A DNA stretch of 64,000 nucleotides from Litchfieldia sinesaloumensis. GTDB lineage: Bacteria; Bacillota; Bacilli; Bacillales; Bacillaceae_L. The notes beneath the pieces are model-generated. The model was not told where the DNA came from and made no database searches. It saw nothing but the letters and a program-made list of their open reading frames with translations. Made by a program: the position numbers and the translations under genes. The stretch is from contig NZ_LT732529.1 in assembly GCF_900156865.1 (NCBI RefSeq), positions 4,133,073 to 4,197,072 of the forward strand, read 5' to 3'. This document shows positions 8,178 to 16,712 of this stretch, piece after piece (the stretch's first letter is position 1; every line of letters begins with the position of its first letter).

Positions 8178-8786
8178 TTGATTACAATTGATCCAAGTGA
8201 AATTTCAGAAAGAGACAATTATAAACTTTTAATAGGAAGTATTATTCCAAGGCCAATTGCATTTGTGACTTCCAAGTCAGACCTTGGTACGCTAAATGGT
8301 GCACCTTTTAGTTATTTCAATATAGTTTCATCCAATCCTCCTCTCATTTCATTATCTATCCAACGAAAAGATGGGAAGATGAAAGACACGGCGAGGAATA
8401 TTATAGAAGGAAAAGAATTTGTCGTTCATATTGTAGATGAAAGCAATGTAGACAAAATCAATAAAACGGCGGCAAGTCTTCCTCCCAATGAAAGTGAAGT
8501 TGAGCTTGCCGGGCTAACTCCAGTAGAAAGTTCAAAGGTAGACGTACCAGGGATTAAGGAGGCCAAAATACGATTAGAATGTAAGTTAGAGCATTCAGTA
8601 GAACTAGGTGACACAGATCTTTCCGGATGTGATTTACTAATCGGAAAAGTGCTCCAATTCCATGTAGATGAGGAGCTATACAGCAACGGACGGATTGATC
8701 AAGAAAAATTAGGGGCAGTAAGTCGATTAGCAGGTAATTATTATGCAAAAATAGGGGACGTTTTCGAAATCGAGAGACCAAAGTAA
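8178..8786 (+). CDS. Flavin reductase-like FMN-binding split-barrel protein
   Basis: 202 residues of the flavin_reduct (DIM6/NTAB) family. The typical N-terminal pattern is present: YKLLIGSIIPRPIAFVTSKS, then NGAPFSYFNIVSSNPPLISLS. It probably binds FMN and reduces flavin or a flavin-linked substrate in the cytosol. TTG 8178 follows TAGGAGGAG, 14 bases after the dioxygenase stop, so the two form one operon. The partner and substrate cannot be named from sequence. Confidence 0.88.
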   Translation: MITIDPSEISERDNYKLLIGSIIPRPIAFVTSKSDLGTLNGAPFSYFNIVSSNPPLISLSIQRKDGKMKDTARNIIEGKEFVVHIVDESNVDKINKTAASLPPNESEVELAGLTPVESSKVDVPGIKEAKIRLECKLEHSVELGDTDLSGCDLLIGKVLQFHVDEELYSNGRIDQEKLGAVSRLAGNYYAKIGDVFEIERPK

Positions 8787-8806
8787 TTAAATTTGGTCTC
8801 TCTTTT
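8772..8806. terminator. Bidirectional terminator shared by convergent genes
   Basis: Arms GAGAGACCAAA (8772-8782) and TTTGGTCTCTC (8792-8802), 11 of 11 paired, with T tract after it. The stop codons of both convergent genes (ends at 8786 and 8787) lie in the 9-base loop. Confidence 0.9.
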
Positions 8807-9692
8807 CCGTTTTAGGTGTAATTTTACGAGGCGAATTATTGATGTCCTCAGATGAATAGACGGTTACAACAATGCTTCCATGGTACACTTTAGCTCGAAT
8901 CAAAATTGGCTGGTTGTAAGTATTTTTAAAAAGAAAATCAGGTCCATACCAACTCACTGTTGCATCACGTCCTGGCGGCACATACCCAACACGTTTACTA
9001 TGTGAATATCGTTTAACAATCTCAACTCCGGCCAAATCAACAGCATTAAAAAGAGTGGAAGACGTTTGACAAATTCCGCCCCCAATCCCTTCAATTAGCT
9101 CGCCCTTTATGATTTCGGGAGCGGGTTGATACCCCCTCTCGGCGGTGCGTTTACCAACAACCTTATTAAATGAGAAGGTTTCATTCTGAAAAAGAACATA
9201 CCCATCTATAGCAGCTGCAGAAAGAGCAATATTGGTCGACCGTTCTTTATTGGAGGAATTGAAATATGTGACATACTGTCCAATTACTTTGGTACGGATT
9301 GAAGATAAAAGCTCACTATCGACTCTAGGGTAAATCCTTTCAACGGGTACTTCTACGTATTCCCCTTCACCTAAAAACTTCGAGTAAAATAATCGTGTAA
9401 ATTTATCAGTGTCCAATTTTACACCAACGTTTTCTTTAATGATTTCACCAGCCTTGCCAATCCTCGCATCCTTAGGTTCCTCATAGATTTGCTCCGCTAA
9501 ATAGGTCAGGAAATCGCTATACTTTTTTGAATTCAAGGCTGGAACACCGAGTAATGGAATGGCGTATTCAGACCGATTGACAGTTGCAATCGGTTCTCCT
9601 CTATACATAATGTAGATTGGGTCCTGAGGTTGAAACGGCTGCACAGATAAGAGAAGCATCATGGCTATCAAGATTTTCAGTGACCCCACCAC
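8787..9692 (-). CDS. VanW family protein (YoaR-like)
   Basis: About 300 residues with an N-terminal hydrophobic segment (ILIAMMLLLS), so secreted or membrane-anchored. The C-terminal half has the VanW signature GERTAERGYQPAPE-like region and GIGGGICQTSSTLFNAV (near 200-216). VanW domains occur in vancomycin-resistance clusters and in many Bacillus envelope proteins; their biochemical role is not established. The start is uncertain: GTG at 9692 sits on top of the AAAGGTGG ribosome site, so a non-ATG start a few codons inside (CTG or TTG near residues 5-8) is possible. Confidence 0.85.
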   Translation of the reverse strand: MVGSLKILIAMMLLLSVQPFQPQDPIYIMYRGEPIATVNRSEYAIPLLGVPALNSKKYSDFLTYLAEQIYEEPKDARIGKAGEIIKENVGVKLDTDKFTRLFYSKFLGEGEYVEVPVERIYPRVDSELLSSIRTKVIGQYVTYFNSSNKERSTNIALSAAAIDGYVLFQNETFSFNKVVGKRTAERGYQPAPEIIKGELIEGIGGGICQTSSTLFNAVDLAGVEIVKRYSHSKRVGYVPPGRDATVSWYGPDFLFKNTYNQPILIRAKVYHGSIVVTVYSSEDINNSPRKITPKTEKRDQI

Positions 9693-9804
9693 CTTTCAAC
9701 ATCCTTTTTATTAGTATGGATGGATAATCTCAATTCCATTAAAAACTTGCTGAGTTTTTTTATGTTTTAACTTTGTAACAGAATGTTCAAATTCAAAAAA
9801 GACG

Positions 9805-9848
9805 TGTGATGTGCATCACATCAAGGTTAAAGGGCTCTATGGTACAAT
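9805..9848 (+). promoter_or_regulatory. FNR-type box and minus-10 element upstream of qoxABCD
   Basis: TGTGA-TGTGCA-TCACA at 9805-9820 is a perfect Crp/Fnr site; arms extend to TGTGAT/ATCACA. A TACAAT minus-10 lies at 9843-9848, 35.5 bases from the box centre, giving an FNR position near -41.5, the class II activator position. The start would be near 9854, leaving a leader of about 245 bases before qoxA. The 9693-10099 gap also holds two inverted repeats at 10018-10070; I see no gene in it. Confidence 0.7.
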
Positions 9849-10017
9849 AATTATTTTTTACAAATAATTCCTTCCCGATTCTGTAACAACTTTTTCACTC
9901 CTTTGATGTTATCATCATTTACACAGTGATAATGTTTTAAGAATTTATTTTTGCAAAGTAAAAATTAGCTACATTTTTCAAGATAGTTACGAAAAAAACA
10001 GGTAGCTAAAAAATTTT

Positions 10018-10070
10018 TGACAACTTTGTGAAGTTGTACACATATTCGTCACAATCACATAATTGTGAAT
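10018..10070 (+). promoter_or_regulatory. Inverted repeats and TTGACA element just upstream of qoxA
   Basis: TTGACA at 10018-10023 overlaps the palindrome ACAACTT-TGTG-AAGTTGT. A second palindrome, TCACAAT-CACATA-ATTGTGA, follows near 10051-10070. Either could be a repressor or activator site for a second, downstream qox promoter; the matching minus-10 is weak. The regulator is not identified. Confidence 0.4.
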
Positions 10071-10099
10071 TAAGCATCCATTCGGAAAGGAGTACGTTT

Positions 10100-11020
10100 A
10101 TGAAAATCAAATGGCTTTTATTTATGATGGCTTTCACTATTACAACCGTGCTAGCAGGATGTGAACCATTGCTTGTCCTCGATCCAAAGGGTCCTCAAGC
10201 AGAAAGGCAAGCACGTGATATCTTGCTATCAATTGGAATCATGTCGGTTGTGATTATAGTTGTTTTTATCTTGTTAATTTATATGTTAGTCAAATATCGC
10301 GCTTCAAAGATGCCAGAGGATTACGAACCACCACATATCGAAGGGAATCCTTGGGTTGAAGCGATTTGTATTGGAATCCCAGTTCTAATTGTTGGTTATC
10401 TTTCATTTGTATCTGTTCAAAGTAACTACATTGTTGAATCAACACCACAAGGTTATGAAAATCAAGAACCATTGGTTATTTATGCATCATCTTCTGATTG
10501 GAAATGGCATTTTAGCTACCCAGAAGAAGATATTGAAACCGTCAATTACTTATACGTTCCAACCGATCGACCACTTGAGTTCAGACTTTATTCTTACGGA
10601 CCAATTACAAGTTTCTGGATTCCACAACTTGGCGGACAGAAATATGCCATGGCCGACATGATTACAACTTTGCATCTGGCGGCCGAGGAACAAGGTGAAT
10701 TAATGGGGCGAAACGCTAACTTTAGTGGGAAAGGATTTGCTGAGAATACCTTTAGTGTAAAAGCTGTCCCTCAAAAAGAGTATGAGGAATGGGTAGATGA
10801 AGTTAAACAAACAGCGAAGCCTATCACTGAAGAAAAGTTTGAAGAGCTTCTAGAACCTGGACATCTTGGTCAAATGACCTTTACAGGAACTCATCTAGGG
10901 TTCGCACCACCACCCGAGCATAATCATGGATCAAATGATGATTCTAGTGAGCATGAGGATCATTCAGAGCACGACGAACACGCAGAGCATGATGAACATT
11001 CAGACCACGAAGGTCACTAA
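10100..11020 (+). CDS. qoxA: Menaquinol oxidase aa3 subunit II, QoxA
   Basis: 306-residue lipoprotein subunit of the terminal quinol oxidase. Lipobox TVLAGCE puts the lipidated Cys near residue 20. Two transmembrane segments follow, then a cupredoxin-like extracellular domain. The Cys/His/Met ligands of the CuA centre are absent, as expected for a quinol rather than a cytochrome c oxidase. The last 35 residues are an unusual run of His, Glu, Asp and Ser (EHNHGSNDDSSEHEDHSEHD and on), which looks metal-binding. ATG 10100 follows GGAAAGGAG; the frame from 10028 has no ribosome site. Confidence 0.93.
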   Translation: MKIKWLLFMMAFTITTVLAGCEPLLVLDPKGPQAERQARDILLSIGIMSVVIIVVFILLIYMLVKYRASKMPEDYEPPHIEGNPWVEAICIGIPVLIVGYLSFVSVQSNYIVESTPQGYENQEPLVIYASSSDWKWHFSYPEEDIETVNYLYVPTDRPLEFRLYSYGPITSFWIPQLGGQKYAMADMITTLHLAAEEQGELMGRNANFSGKGFAENTFSVKAVPQKEYEEWVDEVKQTAKPITEEKFEELLEPGHLGQMTFTGTHLGFAPPPEHNHGSNDDSSEHEDHSEHDEHAEHDEHSDHEGH

Positions 11021-11078
11021 TTTATAAATAAGACTAAGAACGCCGAATTTTCAATTCAATTGAAAGGAGTAACAACGG

Positions 11079-13028
11079 ATGGAATTCTTCGAACGATTTG
11101 CCATACCACATCCAAGTCCTGCCATCTATGCAGCGATGGTCGCAATTGGACTTACCGTAATCGGAATCATTGCCGGTTTAACCTATTTTAAAAAATGGGG
11201 TTACCTCTGGCGTGAATGGTTAACAACGGTTGACCATAAACGAATCGGAATTATGTATTTAATCTCCGCCCTAATCATGTTATTCCGTGGTGGAGTAGAT
11301 GCGATTATGATGCGTGCACAACTTGCTGCACCAGAAAATCAATTATTAGACGCACAGCACTACAATGAAATTTTTACAACGCATGGTGTCATAATGATCA
11401 TGTTCATGGCGATGCCGTTCATCATTGGTTTTATGAACTACGTTGTTCCTCTGCAAATTGGAGCACGTGACGTAGCATTTCCACGCCTAAATGCGATTAG
11501 TTTCTGGCTCTTCTTTATGGGGGCAATGTTATTTAATATATCCTTTGTAATAGGTGGTTCACCTGATGCGGGTTGGACATCATATTTCCCACTGGCGGGT
11601 AATGAGTTCAGTAAATCAGTTGGAACGAACTATTATATGATTGCATTACAGATCTCAGGTCTTGGTACGTTGATGACCGGGGTTAATATGATTACGACCA
11701 TTATGAAAATGAGAGCACCTGGCATGACGCTCATGAAAATGCCGATGTTCACATGGTCTACATTAATCGCAAACCTTATTATCGTAACAGTATTCCCAGT
11801 ACTAACAGTTGCACTAGCAATGGGAACAATGGACCGATTATTCGGTACACACTTCTTTGCAAGTACCAATGGTGGAATGGATATGCTTTGGGCAAACTTA
11901 TTCTGGGTTTGGGGACATCCGGAAGTTTATATCTTAATCCTTCCAGCTTTCGGTATTTATAGTGAAATTATTTCAACCTTTGCAGGAAGAAACTTATATG
12001 GGTACAAATCAATGGTTGGATCCATGGTTATTATTTCAGTTCTTTCATGTCTCGTTTGGGCTCACCACTTCTTTACGATGGGGCAGGGCGCTGCAGCAAA
12101 CAGCTTCTTCTCAATCACAACAATGGCTATTGCTGTGCCAACGGGTGTGAAAATCTTTAACTGGTTACTCACACTATGGAAAGGGAAAATCCGAATGACA
12201 GTTCCAATGCTGTATTCAATTGGATTTATTCCATTATTCACAATCGGTGGGGTAACTGGGGTCATGCTTGCAATGTCTGCAGCGGATTATCAGTATCACA
12301 ATACGATGTTCCTTGTAGCTCACTTCCATAATACAATTATTCCTGGTGTTGTATATGCGATGCTTGCTGCACTCACTTATTACTGGCCAAAAATGTTTGG
12401 CTTTATGTTAAATGAACGAATCGGAAAATGGACATTCTGGGCACTATCTATTGGATTCGTCTTAGCATTCTTCCCAATGTATATTACGGGATTAGACGGT
12501 CAAGCACGCCGTATGTACACATACTCAGAAAGCACAGGCTTTGGTTTGCTAAATATGGTTTCATTTATTGGTGCAGGCATTATGGCAATTGGTTTTGCGC
12601 TAATTGTGTACAATGTATACTACAGCATCCGCTACGCTTCCAGAGATATCAGCAGCGATCCATGGGATGCACGTACATTAGAATGGGCAACACATACACC
12701 AGTTCCAGAGTATAACTTCGCGCTTACACCAAGTGTGAATTCAAGTGAGCCTTTCTGGGATGATAAAAAGAATAAGCATAAGTTATTCCCAGGTAAAATT
12801 GAAAAGATTCACATGCCAAATAAGAGTGGTCTTCCATTTGTTATGAGTAGTATTTTCTTTGTTTGGGGCTTTGCCTTTGTATTTGCAATTTGGCCACTAT
12901 TGATTGTTTCTACAATTGGTATCTTTGTTTGTATGGCATACCGCTCATTTGAAAAAGACCCTGGACATTACATTCCAGTTGAAAAGATAAAAGAAACAGA
13001 AGAAAAACTAGGAGGTGCTAAGCTATGA
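11079..13028 (+). CDS. qoxB: Menaquinol oxidase aa3 subunit I, QoxB
   Basis: 649-residue heme-copper oxidase subunit I, which reduces oxygen to water and pumps protons. Visible ligand motifs: TTHGVIMIMF (low-spin heme His), WVWGHPEVYILILPAFG (CuB His and cross-linked Tyr), HHFFTMG (CuB His pair) and HFHNTI (high-spin and low-spin heme His). About 14-15 membrane segments. ATG 11079 follows GAAAGGAGT. The stop overlaps the qoxC start (ATGA). Confidence 0.97.
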   Translation: MEFFERFAIPHPSPAIYAAMVAIGLTVIGIIAGLTYFKKWGYLWREWLTTVDHKRIGIMYLISALIMLFRGGVDAIMMRAQLAAPENQLLDAQHYNEIFTTHGVIMIMFMAMPFIIGFMNYVVPLQIGARDVAFPRLNAISFWLFFMGAMLFNISFVIGGSPDAGWTSYFPLAGNEFSKSVGTNYYMIALQISGLGTLMTGVNMITTIMKMRAPGMTLMKMPMFTWSTLIANLIIVTVFPVLTVALAMGTMDRLFGTHFFASTNGGMDMLWANLFWVWGHPEVYILILPAFGIYSEIISTFAGRNLYGYKSMVGSMVIISVLSCLVWAHHFFTMGQGAAANSFFSITTMAIAVPTGVKIFNWLLTLWKGKIRMTVPMLYSIGFIPLFTIGGVTGVMLAMSAADYQYHNTMFLVAHFHNTIIPGVVYAMLAALTYYWPKMFGFMLNERIGKWTFWALSIGFVLAFFPMYITGLDGQARRMYTYSESTGFGLLNMVSFIGAGIMAIGFALIVYNVYYSIRYASRDISSDPWDARTLEWATHTPVPEYNFALTPSVNSSEPFWDDKKNKHKLFPGKIEKIHMPNKSGLPFVMSSIFFVWGFAFVFAIWPLLIVSTIGIFVCMAYRSFEKDPGHYIPVEKIKETEEKLGGAKL

Positions 13029-13621
13029 AGTTAGATCACTCGCAACCTCTAGAATATAGTTCGCACCAAAACCAGTTAAATATTTTCGGTTTCTGGATTT
13101 TCCTTGGTGCTGAAATTATGCTTTTCGCAACCTTATTTACTTCGTACTTCACGTTAGAGAATCGTGTTGGAAGCGGTCCGTCAGGTGCAGAAATTTTTGA
13201 AATTACACCTGTCTTAATAGAAACACTGTTACTCCTAACGAGTAGTTTTACAATTGGTCTTGGAATTCACGCTATGCGTCTTGGTAGACAAAAGGCTATG
13301 GTAGGATTTTTTGCAGTGACACTCCTCCTTGGTTTAGCATTCTTAGGAGTAGAAATTTATGAGTTTGTTCATTATGTCCATGTTGGAGCAGGTTTACAAA
13401 CAAGTGCTTTCACAGCTATCTTGTTAACAACCTTAGGAACACACGGAATTCACGTAACATTTGGATTGATATGGGGATTAATGATCATTCTTCAAATTAG
13501 AAAAAGAGGGTTAACTGCAGAAACTGCTGGAAAGTCATTCATCTTTTCATTGTATTGGCACTTCTTAGATGTAGTCTGGATCTTCATCTTCAGCTTCATC
13601 TATTTGAAAGGAATGATGTAA
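13025..13621 (+). CDS. qoxC: Menaquinol oxidase subunit III, QoxC
   Basis: 198-residue, five-helix membrane subunit of the heme-copper oxidase subunit III family, with typical GFWIFLGAEIMLFATLF near the N-terminus and SFIFSLYWHFLDVVWIFIF at the C-terminus. It stabilises the oxidase core. ATG 13025 overlaps the qoxB stop, with GGAGGTG upstream. Confidence 0.95.
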   Translation: MKLDHSQPLEYSSHQNQLNIFGFWIFLGAEIMLFATLFTSYFTLENRVGSGPSGAEIFEITPVLIETLLLLTSSFTIGLGIHAMRLGRQKAMVGFFAVTLLLGLAFLGVEIYEFVHYVHVGAGLQTSAFTAILLTTLGTHGIHVTFGLIWGLMIILQIRKRGLTAETAGKSFIFSLYWHFLDVVWIFIFSFIYLKGMM

Positions 13622-13622
13622 T

Positions 13623-13904
13623 ATGAGAGAACTATTTCCAGCCAAACAGGTGATGGGGTTTATCTTTTCACTCGCATTAACGGCTATTGCCCTTGGGGTT
13701 TATTTCTTTGATGTATCATTCGCAACAGGTTTAACAATCTTGATTATAACTGCATTTGTTCAAGCTCTGCTCCAGTTGGTTGTATTTATGCATGCTGGTG
13801 AGACAAAGGACAAATGGGCTATATACGGAAATGTCTACTTTATGATTTTTATCGGGTTAATTACGATTTTTGGTACTCTGTTCCTGATGATTTGGGATAT
13901 GTAA
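13623..13904 (+). CDS. qoxD: Menaquinol oxidase subunit IV, QoxD
   Basis: 93-residue, three-helix subunit of the COX4_pro/CyoD type (VMGFIFSLALTAIALGVYF, then QALLQLVVFMHAGETKD). Shorter than the roughly 124-residue B. subtilis QoxD. It starts one base after the qoxC stop and ends the operon before a terminator. Confidence 0.93.
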   Translation: MRELFPAKQVMGFIFSLALTAIALGVYFFDVSFATGLTILIITAFVQALLQLVVFMHAGETKDKWAIYGNVYFMIFIGLITIFGTLFLMIWDM

Positions 13905-13916
13905 TATGAATGGGTA

Positions 13917-13944
13917 AAGGGTGTCCTGCGGGGCACTCTTTTTT
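13917..13944 (+). terminator. Terminator of qoxABCD
   Basis: GGGTGTCC-TGC-GGGGCACTC stem followed by six T residues. Confidence 0.85.
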
Positions 13945-13986
13945 ATATGGAGAATAGTCGAATATGGAAGTCCTGTCTTTTTGACA

Positions 13987-14021
13987 ATAAAAAAGCTTAG
14001 CCGGTAATCTGGCTAAGCCTA
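13987..14021 (-). terminator. Terminator for the small minus-strand membrane gene
   Basis: On the minus strand GGCTTAGCC-AGATTACC-GGCTAAGC runs into TTTTTTATT. Confidence 0.85.
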
Positions 14022-14039
14022 TAAAATAGAACGTTTCCT

Positions 14040-14261
14040 TCATTCTTGTTTTAAGCCTTGTGCTTTTAGTAACATTTCTTCGGATGCAATTAAAAATAGC
14101 CCCATCAAAAAGATAAAAATAGCCCCCATTACTGTTCCGATACCGATTGGTGTTAACACACTGGAACCGCTCGCAAAAAATCCAAGACAAAAAATAATGA
14201 TACCGGCAATAAGCACTGTTCCCCCAAAATACTTAACAGCCTCAAGCATAGTAGATTTCAT
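14040..14261 (-). CDS. Small two-helix membrane protein, unknown function
   Basis: 73 residues: short polar N-terminus (MKSTMLEAVKYF), two hydrophobic segments (about 13-33 and 40-60) joined by a glycine/serine turn, and a charged tail ending KAQGLKQE. Ribosome site AGGAGG lies 10 bases upstream and its own terminator downstream, so it is a real monocistronic gene. I do not recognise the family. Confidence 0.75.
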   Translation of the reverse strand: MKSTMLEAVKYFGGTVLIAGIIIFCLGFFASGSSVLTPIGIGTVMGAIFIFLMGLFLIASEEMLLKAQGLKQE

Positions 14262-14417
14262 TTTTCCTCATCCTCCTACTATATATTATTCACCATTGTC
14301 ACAAAATCGTCAAATATTTTTCACTAAATGTTCATTTTTAAAAATTTAGGCGACTATCTTGTTGTGAAAGTAAGCTCTAGGTGGTGAAGCATGACAAACT
14401 TGAATTGAAAAAAGTGG

Positions 14418-14481
14418 AGCATGTCCCGTAAGGAACGTCTTGCGGTACACGCTAAAGTCAAAAACCCAAGAGCATGTCCCG
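14418..14481. repeat. Hairpin with duplicated AGCATGTCCCG motif in a 300-base gap
   Basis: AGCATGTCCCG occurs at 14418 and 14471. The first copy begins a hairpin, GTCCCGTAAG-GAACGT-CTTGCGGTAC (14423-14448). The rest of 14262-14561 is AT-rich without a clear gene. A 20-codon frame at 14525-14587 with a good ribosome site overlaps the next gene and might be a leader peptide. Confidence 0.45.
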
Positions 14482-14561
14482 CAACAAGAACAGACTCAAA
14501 TTTTTACCACAAAAAGGAAGGATTATGTTACATTTTGAATATATAAAGGAAGAAAAAAGGG

Positions 14562-15296
14562 GTGGTACGTATTACGCTTCAGTTTGATTTTGACATAAAC
14601 CTCGTTTCTGTACTCACGTTGCTAGTCGGATGGGGATTGATTGTGCTTTTTGCTTACCGGATATATCGAAAACAGGTTGTGAAGCCTAAGCTTTGGAAAA
14701 TCATACTTGTTTTAGTAATTGGACTTTTTGCATTTATGTTTAATATGAAATTATTTGATTCGCTTTTTAAATTTCCCGTTTTACCGTTAGGTGTGTGGAT
14801 TCTCTATTTTCTTCTTAAATCAAAGGAAGGGCGTTGGGAGCAGTTTCGGAGGTATGCGTGGCTTGGATTTTGCGCAAATTTTCTTTTCTTGGGATTATCT
14901 TTTGCATCAATTGGTGCGCAGCAAGTTGTTTATCCTCCTAAAAATCTATCCACCTATTTTTCTGATGTGGATAAGGCAACAATTATCAACGTCCATCCAT
15001 CGTCAAAAGAAGTTACCTTTTTAAAAGAGACATTCATGAAGGAATTGCCAGAAATGAAAGAAACAGAGTTTTTTAGTGATGTATGGTATGAGGAAACCTA
15101 TTTGAGTGGAGATCCAAATACAAGAAAAGAACGATTCCCTTATCATTTACTTGGCGTACAAGGTAAATGGGGATCTGGCCTTGTCAGTAGTATCTTCTTA
15201 GAAGAGGATGGAAAGGGAGTATTAATTGCCACTCCTACGAAACAATACTATTTTCGCTCGAGTGATGCTTTTTTAGAAGGAGTGGGTGGTAGATGA
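14562..15296 (+). CDS. Hypothetical membrane protein
   Basis: 244 residues. Three to four hydrophobic segments occupy about residues 12-130 (LVSVLTLLVGWGLIVLFAYR; IILVLVIGLFAFMF; LPLGVWILYFLL; LGFCANFLFLGLSFASIGA). A soluble C-terminal domain of about 110 residues follows, probably outside the cell. GTG 14562 is taken as start, since the frame closes just upstream. The stop overlaps the next gene by ATGA, so the two are coupled. The family is not recognised. Confidence 0.7.
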   Translation: MVRITLQFDFDINLVSVLTLLVGWGLIVLFAYRIYRKQVVKPKLWKIILVLVIGLFAFMFNMKLFDSLFKFPVLPLGVWILYFLLKSKEGRWEQFRRYAWLGFCANFLFLGLSFASIGAQQVVYPPKNLSTYFSDVDKATIINVHPSSKEVTFLKETFMKELPEMKETEFFSDVWYEETYLSGDPNTRKERFPYHLLGVQGKWGSGLVSSIFLEEDGKGVLIATPTKQYYFRSSDAFLEGVGGR

Positions 15297-16030
15297 AACG
15301 CAAACTGATAGTGGGCATCGTCCTACTCGTTGCTAGTTCAGCCTTGATCTATTACTTTAATTTGGCTAAACCAAGCCATTTTTTATCTAAAGAGGAACTC
15401 CTTGCGAAATTCCCAGATGATCTACAAGTATCTGAAATACTAGATATCATAGAACTTGATGAACGGCATGTATATGTACCAATTAAAACTAATGAGTACA
15501 AATACGGGATGAGTCTATGGATATGGAGTAACCATAAGTGGCAGTTGGGATTTGAAAGCACAACTGGCGGTCCGAAGGTAGTGAAGCTAGACAATCATGA
15601 TCCAAGCAGTTATAGAGTATTGTGGAATATTCATCCTGACGATGAAATTAGTTATGGTGAATTGTTTTTAATAAGAAATAGAAACTTCCGTGTTACAGAA
15701 GGCATTCATCATTATTACCCTCGCTTACAGATGAGTACGATACTTGAATTAGCTGAAGCTCCATACGGCATGACAGAGCTTCCGAAAGAATGGCAGGCTG
15801 TGATGGAATCACTCATTCAGGTGGAGGAAGCACGACAGCCTGATCCTTTTTGGGGAAGCATGTTTCCTGTGATGCAAGATGTGCAATTCAGTTGGATTCC
15901 ATATAATAATGAACAGGTAAGGGTACAAGCGCACGCAACCATGGAAGGTGGAGGTTCTTGGGGTGGTGGCATTGAGTTACTTCATGTGGGGGAAGTAATT
16001 GAAGAAGAGCTTGAGTACATAGATAGGTAG
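15293..16030 (+). CDS. Hypothetical membrane-anchored extracytoplasmic protein
   Basis: 245 residues with one N-terminal anchor or uncleaved signal (KLIVGIVLLVASSALIYYF). The soluble remainder is rich in aromatic residues, with a glycine-rich C-terminal segment (EGGGSWGGGIELLHVG). No catalytic motif was found. The ATGA overlap with the preceding membrane gene, and DinB only 10 bases downstream, make a three-gene unit. The product may act with the upstream membrane protein; the function is unknown. Confidence 0.7.
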   Translation: MKRKLIVGIVLLVASSALIYYFNLAKPSHFLSKEELLAKFPDDLQVSEILDIIELDERHVYVPIKTNEYKYGMSLWIWSNHKWQLGFESTTGGPKVVKLDNHDPSSYRVLWNIHPDDEISYGELFLIRNRNFRVTEGIHHYYPRLQMSTILELAEAPYGMTELPKEWQAVMESLIQVEEARQPDPFWGSMFPVMQDVQFSWIPYNNEQVRVQAHATMEGGGSWGGGIELLHVGEVIEEELEYIDR

Positions 16031-16040
16031 GAGGTTTGAG

Positions 16041-16499
16041 ATGTTAAAACGACATAAAGTCCTTTTTAATCAATTACAAGAGTATCGAAATTATTTATTA
16101 GGCGTTGTAGAAGATGTTACTGAGGAGATGGCTGATGTAGTTCCGGAAGGGTTTAACAATAACATTAGGTGGAATTTAGGCCATATATATTTGGACCAAT
16201 TTTTATGGATCCAACATCTTACAAAAGAACCCATTTCTGTACAAGAAGGATTTGCAGAATGGTTTGGATATGAAACAAGCCCTAAGGACTGGATGACTAG
16301 TCCGCCCACGTTACCGGAATTAAAAGAATTGCTTGCTGAACAAATAACATTTATACAGGAAACCTATGGGGATCGTCTAGAAGAGGAATTTCCTGAAACG
16401 GAATCAGGTATGCATACTATTGCACAAGTATTAGTGCGTACGATTTTTCATGAAGGCCTTCATCTCACGTCAATTCAGTTAATCAAACGGTTTTTATAA
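16041..16499 (+). CDS. DinB-family protein
   Basis: 152-residue four-helix bundle of the DinB/YfiT superfamily, several members of which are metal-dependent thiol transferases or hydrolases. The expected histidine triad is visible: LGHIYLDQ near residue 47, then FHEGLHLTSIQ near 137-145. Start ATG 16041 follows GGTAGGAGGTT. Last gene of a short operon. The substrate cannot be inferred. Confidence 0.82.
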   Translation: MLKRHKVLFNQLQEYRNYLLGVVEDVTEEMADVVPEGFNNNIRWNLGHIYLDQFLWIQHLTKEPISVQEGFAEWFGYETSPKDWMTSPPTLPELKELLAEQITFIQETYGDRLEEEFPETESGMHTIAQVLVRTIFHEGLHLTSIQLIKRFL

Positions 16500-16657
16500 A
16501 GTTGTTACAGAGTAGATGACAAACTCGTTTCTTATAGTATTCCTAGGTGTAAAAACCTCATTCAGGCTCAGATTAAAGTTATATCGAAATAATATCAATA
16601 ATAGATTAATTTTATATAAAAACGGTATTAGCGAGATTGGTTGGAAAGTTATAGAAT

Positions 16658-16710
16658 AAATTCTAGGGGATATTGTAATGGACTGATTACTAAGTACCCT
16701 AGAATTTTTT
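16658..16710 (+). terminator. Long-loop hairpin with T tract before the AraC gene
   Basis: Perfect 11-base arms AAATTCTAGGG (16658-16668) and CCCTAGAATTT (16697-16707), 28-base loop, then T residues. It may terminate the upstream unit or act as an attenuator in the AraC leader. It shows that the open frame upstream of 16713 is not coding. Confidence 0.65.
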
Positions 16711-16712
16711 AT

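Noticed and set aside
14525..14587. 20-codon leader peptide with a good ribosome site
   Set aside because: Overlaps the next gene's start and has no distinctive codon run; may be real but cannot be supported from sequence alone.
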